From NCBI GenBank assembly GCA_019308925.1, contig JAFDHG010000023.1, positions 1-36,712 of the forward strand: a stretch of DNA of 36,712 nt, written 5' to 3'. Each line of letters begins with the position of its first letter. Within the stretch, counting starts at the first letter, position 1. The stretch is from Deltaproteobacteria bacterium (lineage in GTDB: Bacteria; Desulfobacterota; B13-G15; RBG-16-54-18). Below, piece after piece: positions 1 through 7,395 of the stretch. The position numbers and the translations under genes are program-made. The notes below the pieces were generated by a model, which was given only the letters and a program-made list of their open reading frames with translations, did no database searches and was not told the DNA's origin.

Positions 1-302
1 ATATTATCAAAAACGCCATGGAGGCAATGCCTGAAGGTGGTTGCCTCGCAATTAAGACTTACAAGAATCGAGAGGCTACTATTGAGATTAGCGATACTGG
101 AAAAGGCATTTCGCAAGATGCCTCAGACAAGGTATTCAATCCCTTTTTCACCACAAGAAAAGAAGGCACAGGCTTGGGGCTTTCCATTTGTCATAAGATT
201 ATTACTGCCCATCAAGGTACAATTTTCATTAGTAGTGAAGGTGTAAACAAAGGCACTAATGTAGTCATTCGGTTGCCCCTTGTTGCCAACCAGCCGACAT
301 AA
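1..302 (+). CDS. Sensor histidine kinase, C-terminal ATPase end (partial)
   Basis: This is the 3' end of a two-component sensor kinase; the 5' part lies outside the window. The reading frame is open from base 3 and ends at TAA 300-302. Visible in order are the end of an N box (IIKNAMEAM), the G1 box (DTGKGI), the F box (VFNPFFTTR) and the G2 box (GTGLGLSI), so this is the HATPase_c catalytic domain that binds ATP for autophosphorylation. The G2 form and the FFTT motif are usual for NtrB/AtoS-like soluble or PAS-coupled kinases. The sensing domain, the phosphorylated His and any partner response regulator are not visible. Base composition looks more AT-rich than the genes from 3 kb onward. Confidence 0.93.
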   Translation, partial: IIKNAMEAMPEGGCLAIKTYKNREATIEISDTGKGISQDASDKVFNPFFTTRKEGTGLGLSICHKIITAHQGTIFISSEGVNKGTNVVIRLPLVANQPT

Positions 303-453
303 AAGTGGAAAACGTAGGGAGAGTCATAGCTCATAACATCCAAAACCCTCGCCAGCAAGAGGGAAAGGATATCTGCCTCATAGCTGTTGTTTTTAACCAG
401 GAATAGGACGGTGCCAACAATGTCAAAAAAGAGGGATTGGGGGAGAGGGGAAG

Positions 454-851
454 GTGACAAGGACTAAAATCGGCCTGGCCTTGGGTGGTGGGGCGAGGGG
501 CCTCGCCCATGTGGGGGTCTTACAGGTGTTAGAAATGGTCCCTGTACCTGCGGCAAGAAAAATGGGTGCTCAGATTGTCATCGCCGTGGATGTGGGGATG
601 GATTGGAGGAGACGCTTAGGACCATAGACATCATGTGCTACAGTCTGAAGCGGGTGGGCCTGCAGGGGGCGGGCGTCGTCATCAGACCCCAGGTCTCTGA
701 TTGCCATTGGACGGACTTCCCTAGCGCCCGTGAGTGTATAAAAGCAGGAAGAGAAGCTGCCCTGCAGAAGATCAGAGAGATCCACAGGGTGATGCGGTAT
801 GGGAATATCTGCCAGATATTCTCCAAGACCAGGGCCTTTTGGGCCTCTTAA
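454..851 (+). pseudogene. Patatin-like phospholipase (RssA type), internally deleted and frameshifted
   Basis: A GTG at 454 with an AGGGGAAGG ribosome site opens a frame reading KIGLALGGGARGLAHVGVL, the N-terminal oxyanion-hole motif of bacterial patatin-like esterases. About 26 residues later the text jumps to VPAARKMGAQIVIAVDVG, which in this family lies far downstream, so the middle of the protein, including the GxSxG nucleophile, is missing. The frame stops at 625-627. A second frame from about 603 to 851 continues the same family (LRTIDIMCYSLKR, VVIRPQV, HWTDF, CIKAGREAA), so there is also a frameshift near base 600. With both lesions the product cannot be catalytic. Family assignment is from motif recognition only. 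Confidence 0.8.
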
Positions 852-942
852 GACATGCGTTCACTTTCACCACTGAGGAAAAGATCTTGAGAGATCCTCT
901 AGGCAAAGGTTGTTTTTTGGCGTAAAATAGTTCAATAAATTG

Positions 943-1119
943 AGAGGCTGTTCAATAATAAGAGAGACTACGTCATGGGCTGCGCCCCTGAAACCCCAAC
1001 TAAGATAAAGGAAGGTGAAAGGAAAGTATTTGACAGGAGATATCGAAAAAAATTGGAGCGAAAATTTCCAGGAGCTTTGTAATTGATTTTAAGAGAAAAG
1101 AGGCTGTTGGACAGCCTCT
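943..1119. repeat. Segment bounded by 9-bp inverted repeats, possible miniature element
   Basis: AGAGGCTGT at 943-951 and its exact reverse complement ACAGCCTCT at 1111-1119 bound a 177-bp segment. The left motif also recurs at 1099-1107, forming a perfect 9-bp hairpin with 1111-1119 across a 3-base loop. Inside is a 35-codon frame (975-1082, ATG to TAA, rich in Lys/Arg) that I do not recognise. The arrangement resembles an IS relic or miniature inverted-repeat element, but no transposase and no clear target duplication are seen. The hairpin may simply act as a terminator-like structure before the next gene. Confidence 0.35.
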
Positions 1120-1138
1120 AAATTAACAGGAGGAGGGG

Positions 1139-1417
1139 ATGTCAAAATATTGCCGTATATGCGGTAGGCCAATGAAGAAAGAGGGTGATATCTGCGAAGC
1201 CTGTCAGGAGAGCATTAGGGCAGAGGCGATGGGAAGGCAGAGGAGGGTCGCCAAAGAAGCCCAAAAGGAGTTGGATAGGTTGAGCGTACAACAGAGGAAG
1301 GGTGCCAAGACCAAAGAGGACCTCTTCGTACCTAAAGAGGAAGAAGAGGAGAAAAGGCCCCATCACTTCAAGAGCATGGCGGAATATCTGGAATACTTGA
1401 AGGAAAAGGGGAGGTGA
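1139..1417 (+). CDS. Small zinc-ribbon protein, function unknown
   Basis: A 92-residue protein with a strong AGGAGGAGGGG ribosome site just upstream of the ATG. Cys5-x2-Cys8 and Cys19-x2-Cys22 form a treble-clef/zinc-ribbon-like knuckle. A charged region (about 28-75) that is probably helical follows, then a short conserved-looking tail (HFKSMAEYLEYLKEKGR). No enzymatic motif is visible. Proteins of this shape are common as uncharacterised small genes in deltaproteobacterial genomes, which is a recollection rather than a search result. Zn binding is likely, and a role in protein or nucleic-acid contacts is only a guess. It faces the convergent acetyltransferase gene 4 bases downstream. Confidence 0.8.
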   Translation: MSKYCRICGRPMKKEGDICEACQESIRAEAMGRQRRVAKEAQKELDRLSVQQRKGAKTKEDLFVPKEEEEEKRPHHFKSMAEYLEYLKEKGR

Positions 1418-1421
1418 AGGC

Positions 1422-1877
1422 CTACTTGATCCTATATTCCAGGTTTATCATATCACCTCTGGTAAACCCACTGGCCCTGAAAAAGCACATCAGATCCCAG
1501 TCCTCCCATCCGACCAAAGTATAGATATTTTCTACCCCATCTTTTTTAAACTTTTCCAAGATCGCCTTGAATAAGAGGGTAGCCACCCCCCTCTTTTGAT
1601 AATCTGGGTCGACCCCTATGGTGTCTATCCAGCCGATGGTATTAGGGACCCCAAACTCCCAGCCGCTGACTGTCCCCATAATGAATCCCACCACTCTTCC
1701 ATCAAGCTCGGCCACCAGGGACTTAGAAGGATGTTTGTTCCCCATCTCCTCAATCTTCTGGCGCCAATAAGAAGGTCGCCTCGTCCCCAATACCCTATAG
1801 TCTATTTCCACTATGGCATCTAGGTCATCTAATTTGAGTCTCCTGGTCGTTATCTTTTGCAATAAATCACCGTTCAT
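1422..1877 (-). CDS. GNAT-family N-acetyltransferase
   Basis: A 151-residue single-domain GNAT protein. The acetyl-CoA pyrophosphate-binding motif A is clear: IGVDPDYQKRGVATLLF, with the QxxGxA-type loop, preceded by the beta-4 strand region WIDT. The N-terminus (ITTRRLKLDDLDAIVEID) matches the usual GNAT beta1-alpha1 start. On the minus strand a GGAGG sits about 9 bases before the ATG. Proteins like this transfer an acetyl group from acetyl-CoA to a small amine or a protein N-terminus/lysine; RimI-like candidates have similar length, but the substrate cannot be read from sequence. A poor promoter candidate (TTGACA at 1941-1946 on the minus strand, no good -10) lies upstream. Confidence 0.88.
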   Translation of the reverse strand: MNGDLLQKITTRRLKLDDLDAIVEIDYRVLGTRRPSYWRQKIEEMGNKHPSKSLVAELDGRVVGFIMGTVSGWEFGVPNTIGWIDTIGVDPDYQKRGVATLLFKAILEKFKKDGVENIYTLVGWEDWDLMCFFRASGFTRGDMINLEYRIK

Positions 1878-2094
1878 CGCTTTTATCCTCCGTCACACAG
1901 AAACATTGATAAAAAATTCACTAACACAATAGAAAGATTATGTCAACAGTAGATTTATTTGCCCTTTTTACCATTGTTAGAAAATTTATAAGGAGACGAT
2001 GAGGGTGTCTCTTCGGTCCAACCCCAAAGAGTTATTGATTTGTGCGCTTTATTTCTTTAAACTACATTCCCAAAAATCTATAATGAGGGATTCC

Positions 2095-2853
2095 ATGGAG
2101 ATAGCGAGGTTTCTACACAAAGAGAGGGAGCGGTTTGGGGTTGTGAAAGGTGACGAGATCAAGGTGGCAGAAGGGGACATCTTTAGGGGATTCAAGCTCA
2201 CCCGACAGGTTTGCTCCTTAAAAGAGGTCAAGCTCTTGCCTCCTACCCATCCCTCCAAGATCGTGGCCTTGGGATTGAATTATAGGGACCACGCCGAAGA
2301 GGTCGGGCTGAAGTTGCCCGATGAACCCCTCATCTTTTTAAAACCGAGCTCCGCTGTCATCGGTCATCTGGATCATATCATCTACCCTCCTACATCCCAG
2401 AGGATCGACTACGAAGGGGAGTTGGGGATAGTGATCGGGAAGGAGGCCAAAGGGGTTTCCGAAAAGGGGGCCGAGGAGTTCATCCTGGGGTATACCTGCT
2501 TTAACGATGTGACCGCCAGGGACCTGCAGAAGAAGGATAGACAATGGACCAGAGGGAAGGGGTTTGATACCTTTGCACCTATAGGTCCCTGGATCGAGAC
2601 GCAGATAGACCCCGCAGGCCTAAGGCTGGAGACCTTTCTGAACGGTGAGCGCAAACAATCCTCCAATACCTCAAACCTCATCTTCAAACCCCGGCAATTG
2701 GTGGGTTTCATCTCGCAGATAATGACCCTCTATCCAGGGGATGTAATCGCCACCGGTACACCCTCAGGGATAGGCCCCATGGAGGTAGGAGATAGGGTAG
2801 AGGTCGCAATAGAGGGGATAGGGAGTCTGATAAACTTCGTCAAGAAGGGATGA
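2095..2853 (+). CDS. Fumarylacetoacetate hydrolase (FAH) family protein
   Basis: A 252-residue FAH-superfamily enzyme, which hydrolyses or decarboxylates C-C bonds of acylpyruvate-type or catechol-degradation intermediates using a divalent metal. Expected metal ligands are present: Glu107 and Glu109 in YEGELGIVIG, and Asp138 in CFNDVTARD. Other hallmarks are GLNYRDHA, the TxGKGFDTFAPIGPW-like block and GDVIATGTPSGIG. I chose ATG 2095, with GAGGGA 5 bases upstream, because family members begin about here (MEIARF). An in-frame ATG at 1999 has a good AAGGAG site and would add a 32-residue leader without family resemblance. The precise substrate is unknown; acylpyruvase and 2-hydroxyhepta-2,4-diene-1,7-dioate isomerase-like activities are both possible. 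Confidence 0.92.
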   Translation: MEIARFLHKERERFGVVKGDEIKVAEGDIFRGFKLTRQVCSLKEVKLLPPTHPSKIVALGLNYRDHAEEVGLKLPDEPLIFLKPSSAVIGHLDHIIYPPTSQRIDYEGELGIVIGKEAKGVSEKGAEEFILGYTCFNDVTARDLQKKDRQWTRGKGFDTFAPIGPWIETQIDPAGLRLETFLNGERKQSSNTSNLIFKPRQLVGFISQIMTLYPGDVIATGTPSGIGPMEVGDRVEVAIEGIGSLINFVKKG

Positions 2854-2905
2854 GTTCCCCAATCCAGGTTGAAACCTCTCAAAAAATCCTTTTTTAAATT
2901 TTTTC

Positions 2906-2960
2906 TTGACAATCTCTAGGGTCCACCTATATATTTAAACTTTAATATTTAAAATAAAAT
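2906..2960 (+). promoter_or_regulatory. Promoter and AT-rich operator-like region of the ligase/importer operon
   Basis: TTGACA at 2906-2911 is followed by TATATA (2928-2933, 16-base spacer) or TATATT (2930-2935, 18-base spacer). The -10 region lies in AT-rich sequence with palindromic ATATTTAAA/TTTAATATTT blocks. The same arrangement precedes the intact padR gene at 7338, so this is the duplicated padR promoter, now left in front of a padR stub and driving the ligase-permease gene. Inference: PadR made from the right copy could still bind here and control the operon in trans. Confidence 0.65.
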
Positions 2961-2979
2961 AAGATTATAGATCTTTTTG

Positions 2980-3135
2980 GCCAGGAGGAGAGAACATATC
3001 ATCACCACTCACAACCTCTGGGTGGCTGAGGCTGAGATGGAGTTTGTCCAAGATTTGATCGAGGAGTTCTCCCGAGGCGGATTTAATAAGATCAAACCTA
3101 TTGATGGGATAGAAGAGGACCATGATAGTCGGTGA
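2980..3135 (+). pseudogene. 3' remnant of a padR-type regulator gene
   Basis: The frame from 2980 to TGA 3133-3135 encodes 51 residues matching residues 142-192 of the intact PadR protein at 7396-7974 (ITTHNLWVAEAEMEFVQDL against ITTHNLRVAETEMEFVQDL). The wing-helix DNA-binding part is absent, and the break falls exactly at the former start codon behind the retained promoter. GAGGAGAG lies within the stub, but no in-frame start is evident, so it is probably not translated as a regulator. Its last codons overlap the start of the ligase gene by 14 bases, which suggests the two were translationally coupled in the ancestral operon. Confidence 0.85.
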
Positions 3136-5410
3136 TCACCTGAAAAGGCAGGCCCAAGAGAGGCCGGATAAGGTGGCTGTCGTCTGTAACGAGGTGAGGC
3201 TGAGCTTCTCCGAGCTCAACCTCCAGGCCAACAGGCTGGCCAATTGGCTTCTTGCACAAGGGTTAAAAAAGGGTGACAGGGCGGTGATGCTCCTTCCCAA
3301 CTGCGCCGAGTTCGCTGTGGCCTACTTTGCCCTCATGAAGATCGGGGTCATTGCGGTGATCCTCGATTTTCGCCTCAGTCCTCCGGAGATGGCCCCCCTC
3401 TTCGACGAGACAGAGGCGAAGGCCCTCATCACCCACTCCAGACAGAAGACCTTTGCCGTGAGGATGCTGCGAGAAAAGGAGGATCTGCGATATGTTGTCA
3501 TTATAGGCGAAGAAAAGGGGGAGGAAAACGGCATTTACCCCTATGAAAGGATTGTTGATGGGGGGGATTCTCAGCAGCCAACTATCCCCATAAACGAGGA
3601 GGATGAGGCCCTCTACCTCTATACATCGGGTACCACGGGAAGGCCAAAAGGGGTGGTTCTCACCTACGACCACTACACCTATTTTCCCGAGTCCATGAGG
3701 GCCTTTCATCCTATAAACGGTCAGTACGTAGAGGGCGCTGTGCTCCCTATGTCCCATATCTCAGGGCCGATCGTCCTCAACCTCATGGTGGACGTGGGCC
3801 TCACCTTGGTGATCATCGACGAGATAAGGCCCAAAAAGATCCTGGAGGAGGTACAGAGGAATAAGATCACATTCTTCCACGCCGTGCCCCCCATCTTTCA
3901 GATGATCCTCAATCTGCCCAGCCGTGACCGTTACGATTTGAGCAGCCTCCGCTATATTGCCATGATGGGGACGGTGGTCGCGGAAGAGCTCATGGAGGAG
4001 TGGGTTGAGGAGTATCCCCATATCGTGGCCCTGCAGGGGTACGGGGCCACGGAGACCTCCCCCCTGCTCACCCTCACCCGCTATGAGGATGCCCCCCATA
4101 AGATGGCCAGCGCCGGCCGACCTTGTCCCAGGGCCGAGGTCAAGATCGTGGACAAAGAGGGTAAAGAGCTACCCCCAGGGGAGGTAGGAGAGGTGATCGC
4201 CCGCGGCCCCCAGATCATGACGGGATACTTTAAAAACCCCAAGGCCACAGCGCTGAAGATCAAGGATGGCTGGTATTACACCGGTGACCTGGGTAGGTTC
4301 GACGATGATAGCTATCTTTATATCCTGGGTAGGGCCGATGACATGATCATCACCGGGGGGTCGAACGTCTATCCCTCAGAGGTAGAAAATGTCCTTATCG
4401 CTCATGACAAGGTGGCTGAGGCAGCGGTGGTGGGGGTACCGGACTCGGGGAGGGGTCAGGCCTTGAAGGCGGTAATCGTCCCCAAGGTGGGGGAAGAGAT
4501 CTCCAAAAGGGAGATTTTGAAATTCTGCAGGGAGAGGCTCGCCAGCTTTAAGATACCCAAGGTCGTGGATTTTCAGGACAGCCTCCCCCGCTCCCGCACG
4601 GGCAAGGTGGCCAAAAGGGAGTTAAAGGTCGTCGAGGGGGAGTTGAAAAAGTACTGGGAATTCCTGGCAGAACACAAGAAGTTCCTGGGGCCTTTAATCC
4701 TCATTACCCTCTGGTTTCTGGTCACTGTCTTCAAGATGGTGGACCCCTTCTTTCTCCCCTCCCCTGTGAAGGTAGGAAGACAGCTTGCGGAACTCCTCAG
4801 CACCGCATCGATCTACGAACATCTTTTTAAGACCTTTTACCGCATGATGGCAGGGTATTCCTTAGCTGTGGTCATTGGGGTACCGTTGGGCATTGTGCTC
4901 GGCTATTGGGAGAAGGTCTACGAATCAGTAGAGTTCATCATCGACTTCTTCCGTTCCTTCCCCGCTACAGCCATGTTCCCCCTCTTTATGCTCGCCTTTG
5001 GGATAGGGGATGGTTCCAAGATCGCTTTAGTAGTCTTCGGCTGTTCTTTGTTGATCTTGGTCAACACCACCTATGGGGTCCATGGCTGTAGCCGGACCCG
5101 CAAGATGGTGGCCGAGACCATGAAGGCATCGGAGGCATATATCATGGCCAGAGTCGTCTTGCCTGAGGCCCTCCCCCAGATATCGGCAGGGCTGAGGCTG
5201 GCCCTCTCCCTGAGCCTCATCATCATCGTGGTCTTGGAGATGTTTATCGGGACGAAAAAGGGGTTAGGATTTCTGATCTATAACGCCCACATGACATACC
5301 AGATAGCTGATATGTACGCCTTCATCATCCTGGCCGGCCTCATCGGCTATTTCATCAACCAGGGGTTTGTAAAGCTGGAGGATAAGGTTATACATTGGGC
5401 AGGTAGATAA
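3122..5410 (+). CDS. Acyl-CoA ligase fused to an ABC-importer permease
   Basis: One uninterrupted 762-residue frame. Residues 1-507 form a complete adenylate-forming (AMP-binding) acyl-CoA synthetase: P-loop YTSGTTGRPKG at 167-177, GYGATET at 306-312, YYTGDL at 385-390 and the A10 motif RTGKVAKREL with catalytic Lys495. Residues about 515-762 are a SsuC/TauC-type permease with several membrane segments (first about 520-540), PFFLPSP, and an EAA-type loop around 664-690 ending VVLPEALPQISAGLRLAL. The ligase would make an acyl-AMP and then an acyl-CoA in the cytosol; the permease forms the importer channel with the binding protein and ATPase encoded next. A TTG at 4643 preceded by GAGGGGGAG could also start a separate permease. 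ATG 3122 overlaps the padR stub. The fusion is unfamiliar to me; the substrate is unknown, with aromatic or aliphatic carboxylates plausible. Confidence 0.9.
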   Translation: MIVGDHLKRQAQERPDKVAVVCNEVRLSFSELNLQANRLANWLLAQGLKKGDRAVMLLPNCAEFAVAYFALMKIGVIAVILDFRLSPPEMAPLFDETEAKALITHSRQKTFAVRMLREKEDLRYVVIIGEEKGEENGIYPYERIVDGGDSQQPTIPINEEDEALYLYTSGTTGRPKGVVLTYDHYTYFPESMRAFHPINGQYVEGAVLPMSHISGPIVLNLMVDVGLTLVIIDEIRPKKILEEVQRNKITFFHAVPPIFQMILNLPSRDRYDLSSLRYIAMMGTVVAEELMEEWVEEYPHIVALQGYGATETSPLLTLTRYEDAPHKMASAGRPCPRAEVKIVDKEGKELPPGEVGEVIARGPQIMTGYFKNPKATALKIKDGWYYTGDLGRFDDDSYLYILGRADDMIITGGSNVYPSEVENVLIAHDKVAEAAVVGVPDSGRGQALKAVIVPKVGEEISKREILKFCRERLASFKIPKVVDFQDSLPRSRTGKVAKRELKVVEGELKKYWEFLAEHKKFLGPLILITLWFLVTVFKMVDPFFLPSPVKVGRQLAELLSTASIYEHLFKTFYRMMAGYSLAVVIGVPLGIVLGYWEKVYESVEFIIDFFRSFPATAMFPLFMLAFGIGDGSKIALVVFGCSLLILVNTTYGVHGCSRTRKMVAETMKASEAYIMARVVLPEALPQISAGLRLALSLSLIIIVVLEMFIGTKKGLGFLIYNAHMTYQIADMYAFIILAGLIGYFINQGFVKLEDKVIHWAGR

Positions 5411-5432
5411 ACAAAAAAAAGGGGGTATGCTT

Positions 5433-6389
5433 ATGAAGAAAGGATTGGTTTGCTTATTGGTCTTAGGTCTGCTGTTGCCCTTGGCCCTTTCCCCAGGGGT
5501 CGAGGCCAAGGAGCGGGTAGTGCGAATCGGGTATCTGCCGCTGGTGATGAGCCTTCCCACCTTCGTGGCGGCGGAAAAGGGCTTCTTTGCGCAGGAGGGC
5601 CTGGAGGTGGAGCTTGTGCGTTTCCAGTCGGGGACAACGGTCGTAGACGCCTTGGTCGCCGGAAGGATCGACGCCAACTGCGGTAGTGCCATCGTTACAC
5701 ACTGGTTCGCCGAGCAGAATGTGTCGGGGAGATTCAAGATTTTTCTCCTATATGGGACTGATTCAATGGAGGATGACAACACCTTTGTGGTGGTGGTCAA
5801 GAAGGACTCCCCCATCAAGGAGTTGAAGGACCTCAAGGGGAAGAAGGTGGCACACTTCCCTGGGGTTACGAATTTATCTCTGGCCAAGGCGATCATCCGC
5901 ACACAGATAGATCCCGAGGGGGTCATCTTCACAGAGATCCCCCCTCCCAACCTGGTCCCGGCCCTGGCTGCAGGCCAGATCGATGCCTTCTTCACCCCTG
6001 AGCCCTTCGGGATGATGGCCGTCTCCAAAGGGGTGGGAAGATACCTCAGAAAGAGTCCTCTTACTGTTTTAAATTTGGAGAAGGGGATTCCGGGAGGGGC
6101 CTTTTCCTTCTCGGCCAAGTTCCTGAAGAAGAACCCTGAGCTGGCCATAAAGGTCAAGACTGCTGTAGAGAAGGCTGTGGATTACATGAAGACTCATGAG
6201 AAGGAGGCGAGGGGATATCTGGCCAAGTATACCCAGCTCCCTCCGCCCGTGGCCATGGGGATACCCTTTGATAAGTGGATAAAGATCGAGGAGCTCAATA
6301 AGGGGGCTGGACAGGGTTACTTCGACGTACTATACAAAGAGGGTGCATACAAAAAGAGGATAGATACTACCAAATTGTATTACGAATAA
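5433..6389 (+). CDS. ABC transporter substrate-binding protein (NMT1/SsuA-like)
   Basis: A periplasmic solute receptor of about 318 residues. A cleavable signal peptide is clear (MKKGLVCLLVLG, hydrophobic to about residue 20, AxA-type site before KERVVRIGY), and no lipobox is placed correctly. The mature protein shows the NMT1/SsuA pattern: RIGYLPL, FVAAEKGFFAQEGLEVELV, DALVAGRIDA, ELKDLKGKKVA, ALAAGQIDAFFTPEPF. Such receptors serve importers for nitrate, sulfonates, taurine, thiamine precursors or aromatic acids. I prefer ATG 5433, 7 bases after the AAAGGGGG site, over ATG 5427, which is only 1 base from it. It lies 22 bases after the ligase-permease stop and ends one base before the ATPase start. 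The ligand cannot be read from sequence. Confidence 0.92.
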   Translation: MKKGLVCLLVLGLLLPLALSPGVEAKERVVRIGYLPLVMSLPTFVAAEKGFFAQEGLEVELVRFQSGTTVVDALVAGRIDANCGSAIVTHWFAEQNVSGRFKIFLLYGTDSMEDDNTFVVVVKKDSPIKELKDLKGKKVAHFPGVTNLSLAKAIIRTQIDPEGVIFTEIPPPNLVPALAAGQIDAFFTPEPFGMMAVSKGVGRYLRKSPLTVLNLEKGIPGGAFSFSAKFLKKNPELAIKVKTAVEKAVDYMKTHEKEARGYLAKYTQLPPPVAMGIPFDKWIKIEELNKGAGQGYFDVLYKEGAYKKRIDTTKLYYE

Positions 6390-6390
6390 G

Positions 6391-7215
6391 ATGGCCCAGG
6401 AAAGACCATATCTCTATGTCCGCGGCGTGAACAAGCACTACGACGCGGCCCCTGACCCTCGGATGGGGAGTGGGGGCCTTCGGGTCCTGGACAACATCTC
6501 CTTCACCGCTCAGAAGGGGGAGTTTGTCACCATCGTGGGCCCCAACGGCTGCGGCAAGACCACCTTCTTCCGCATGCTGGCTGGCCTCGATGATATGGAC
6601 TACGGGAGGATTCTCATTGGGGGAAAGACCATCGAGGAGGCGAAGGTCGGATATGTCTTTCAGAACTACCGGGAGTCCCTCTACCCCTGGCGCACCTGCC
6701 TGGGCAACCTGATAGTCCCCCTCGAACTCGATGGTATCCCACGCAGGGAGAGAAAGAAGAAAGTGGAGGAGTTCCTCTGGCGGCTCGATATGAGCGTGCG
6801 AGAGGACGCCTATCCGTATGAGTTGAGCGGTGGCCAGCAGCAGATGCTTGGCATCCTCAGGGCCCTCATCTATGAGCCCGATATCCTCCTTCTGGATGAA
6901 CCCTTCAGCTCCCTCGATTTCCAGACCACCCTCTACATGCACGATAAGATCATGGAGGTCTGGCAAAAGACAGGAGTAACCATCCTCTTTATCTCCCACA
7001 ATATCCATGAGGCGGTCTATCTGGCGGACAAGGTGGTGGTCTTCAGTAAAAGGCCTGCCCGGGTGGTGGAGGTAATAGAGACCAATCTTCCCCGTCCCCG
7101 CGACTACAAGGTAACCGAAAGCGATCAGTTCTTCGAGGTGAGAAACCGGGTTACGGAACTCTTCCGGGAGGAGATCATGGACAGCTTCCTCTTCATGGAG
7201 CTGAGCGGGTTTTAA
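6391..7215 (+). CDS. ABC transporter ATP-binding protein (SsuB/TauB-like)
   Basis: The 274-residue ATPase of the importer. All motor motifs are intact: Walker A GPNGCGKTT (50-58), Q-loop VFQNYRESLYPW, signature LSGGQQQ (145-151), Walker B ILLLDEP with Asp169 and Glu170, D-loop SSLD and the switch His in FISHN. It is expected to dimerise beneath the permease half of the ligase-permease protein and drive import. The N-terminus has a short insertion (AAPDPRMGSGG) before the first strand, and the C-terminus carries about 40 residues beyond the core. The start lies 1 base after the receptor gene stop with no good ribosome site, so translational coupling is likely. The last 7 codons recur in the right duplication copy at 8061-8083. 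Confidence 0.94.
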   Translation: MAQERPYLYVRGVNKHYDAAPDPRMGSGGLRVLDNISFTAQKGEFVTIVGPNGCGKTTFFRMLAGLDDMDYGRILIGGKTIEEAKVGYVFQNYRESLYPWRTCLGNLIVPLELDGIPRRERKKKVEEFLWRLDMSVREDAYPYELSGGQQQMLGILRALIYEPDILLLDEPFSSLDFQTTLYMHDKIMEVWQKTGVTILFISHNIHEAVYLADKVVVFSKRPARVVEVIETNLPRPRDYKVTESDQFFEVRNRVTELFREEIMDSFLFMELSGF

Positions 7216-7240
7216 AGTCAAGGTTTGAGGATTCTAGCGG

Positions 7241-7287
7241 TCAAGGGTTCATAGGCGTTTATAGGCTATATGTTACTCCACCTCCGG
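7241..7287 (-). pseudogene. Remnant of the 3' end of the acyltransferase gene
   Basis: On the minus strand this reads similarly to the last codons and downstream flank of the LpxL-type gene that ends at 8117 (CGGAGGTGG...ACATATAG..TATAAAC..CTATGAA). It is the scar showing that the duplicated unit originally ended inside that gene. It is far too short to encode anything. The perfect palindrome CCTCCGGCCGGAGG (7281-7294) marks the end of detectable homology. Confidence 0.6.
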
Positions 7288-7337
7288 CCGGAGGAAGACT
7301 CCCCTTCGTTATACCAGCTATGAATTCGTTTTTTTCC

Positions 7338-7380
7338 TTGACAATTTTTAGGGTTCGTTAAATATTTAATTTTGAATATT
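7338..7380 (+). promoter_or_regulatory. padR promoter with palindromic operator-like sequence
   Basis: TTGACA (7338-7343) and AATATT (7361-7366) are separated by 17 bases. AATATT recurs at 7375-7380, giving an AT-rich imperfect inverted repeat (TTAAATATT...AATATTAA) over the -10 and start region. PadR-family repressors usually bind such palindromes and regulate their own genes, so autorepression is a reasonable inference. The leader before ATG 7396 is only about 20 bases and has no convincing ribosome site. Confidence 0.6.
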
Positions 7381-7395
7381 AAGATTTAGAATAAA

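Larger units (their letters stand above)
2900..7287 (+). repeat. Left copy of a tandem duplication carrying the ligase/ABC importer operon
   Basis: This unit and 7331-8156 share three collinear homologous blocks. They are the promoter region (2900-2960 with 7331-7395), the padR 3' end running into the ligase start (2980-3222 with 7819-8060), and the ATPase 3' end plus downstream sequence (about 7193-7287 with 8061-8156). By eye the second block is roughly 85-90% identical. The left copy has lost padR codons 1-141, replaced by about 18 unrelated bases, but keeps every transport gene. The homology ends at CCTCCGG (7281-7287), which in the right copy is inside the 3' end of the convergent acyltransferase gene, so the original unit ran into that gene. 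Confidence 0.85.

Noticed and set aside
346-363. CCCTC/GAGGG hairpin as terminator of the sensor kinase gene
   Set aside because: Only a 5-bp stem with an 8-base loop and no T-run.
212-460. 82-codon frame on the minus strand after the histidine kinase
   Set aside because: It overlaps the kinase end, has no convincing ribosome site and matches no family I recognise.
1999-2094. 32-residue N-terminal extension of the FAH-family protein
   Set aside because: Despite a good ribosome site it has no family resemblance and is cysteine/hydrophobic-rich; kept only as an alternative start.
7281-7294. Palindrome CCTCCGGCCGGAGG as a terminator or operator
   Set aside because: It has no loop and no following T-run, and it coincides with the duplication end, so it is more likely a junction feature.
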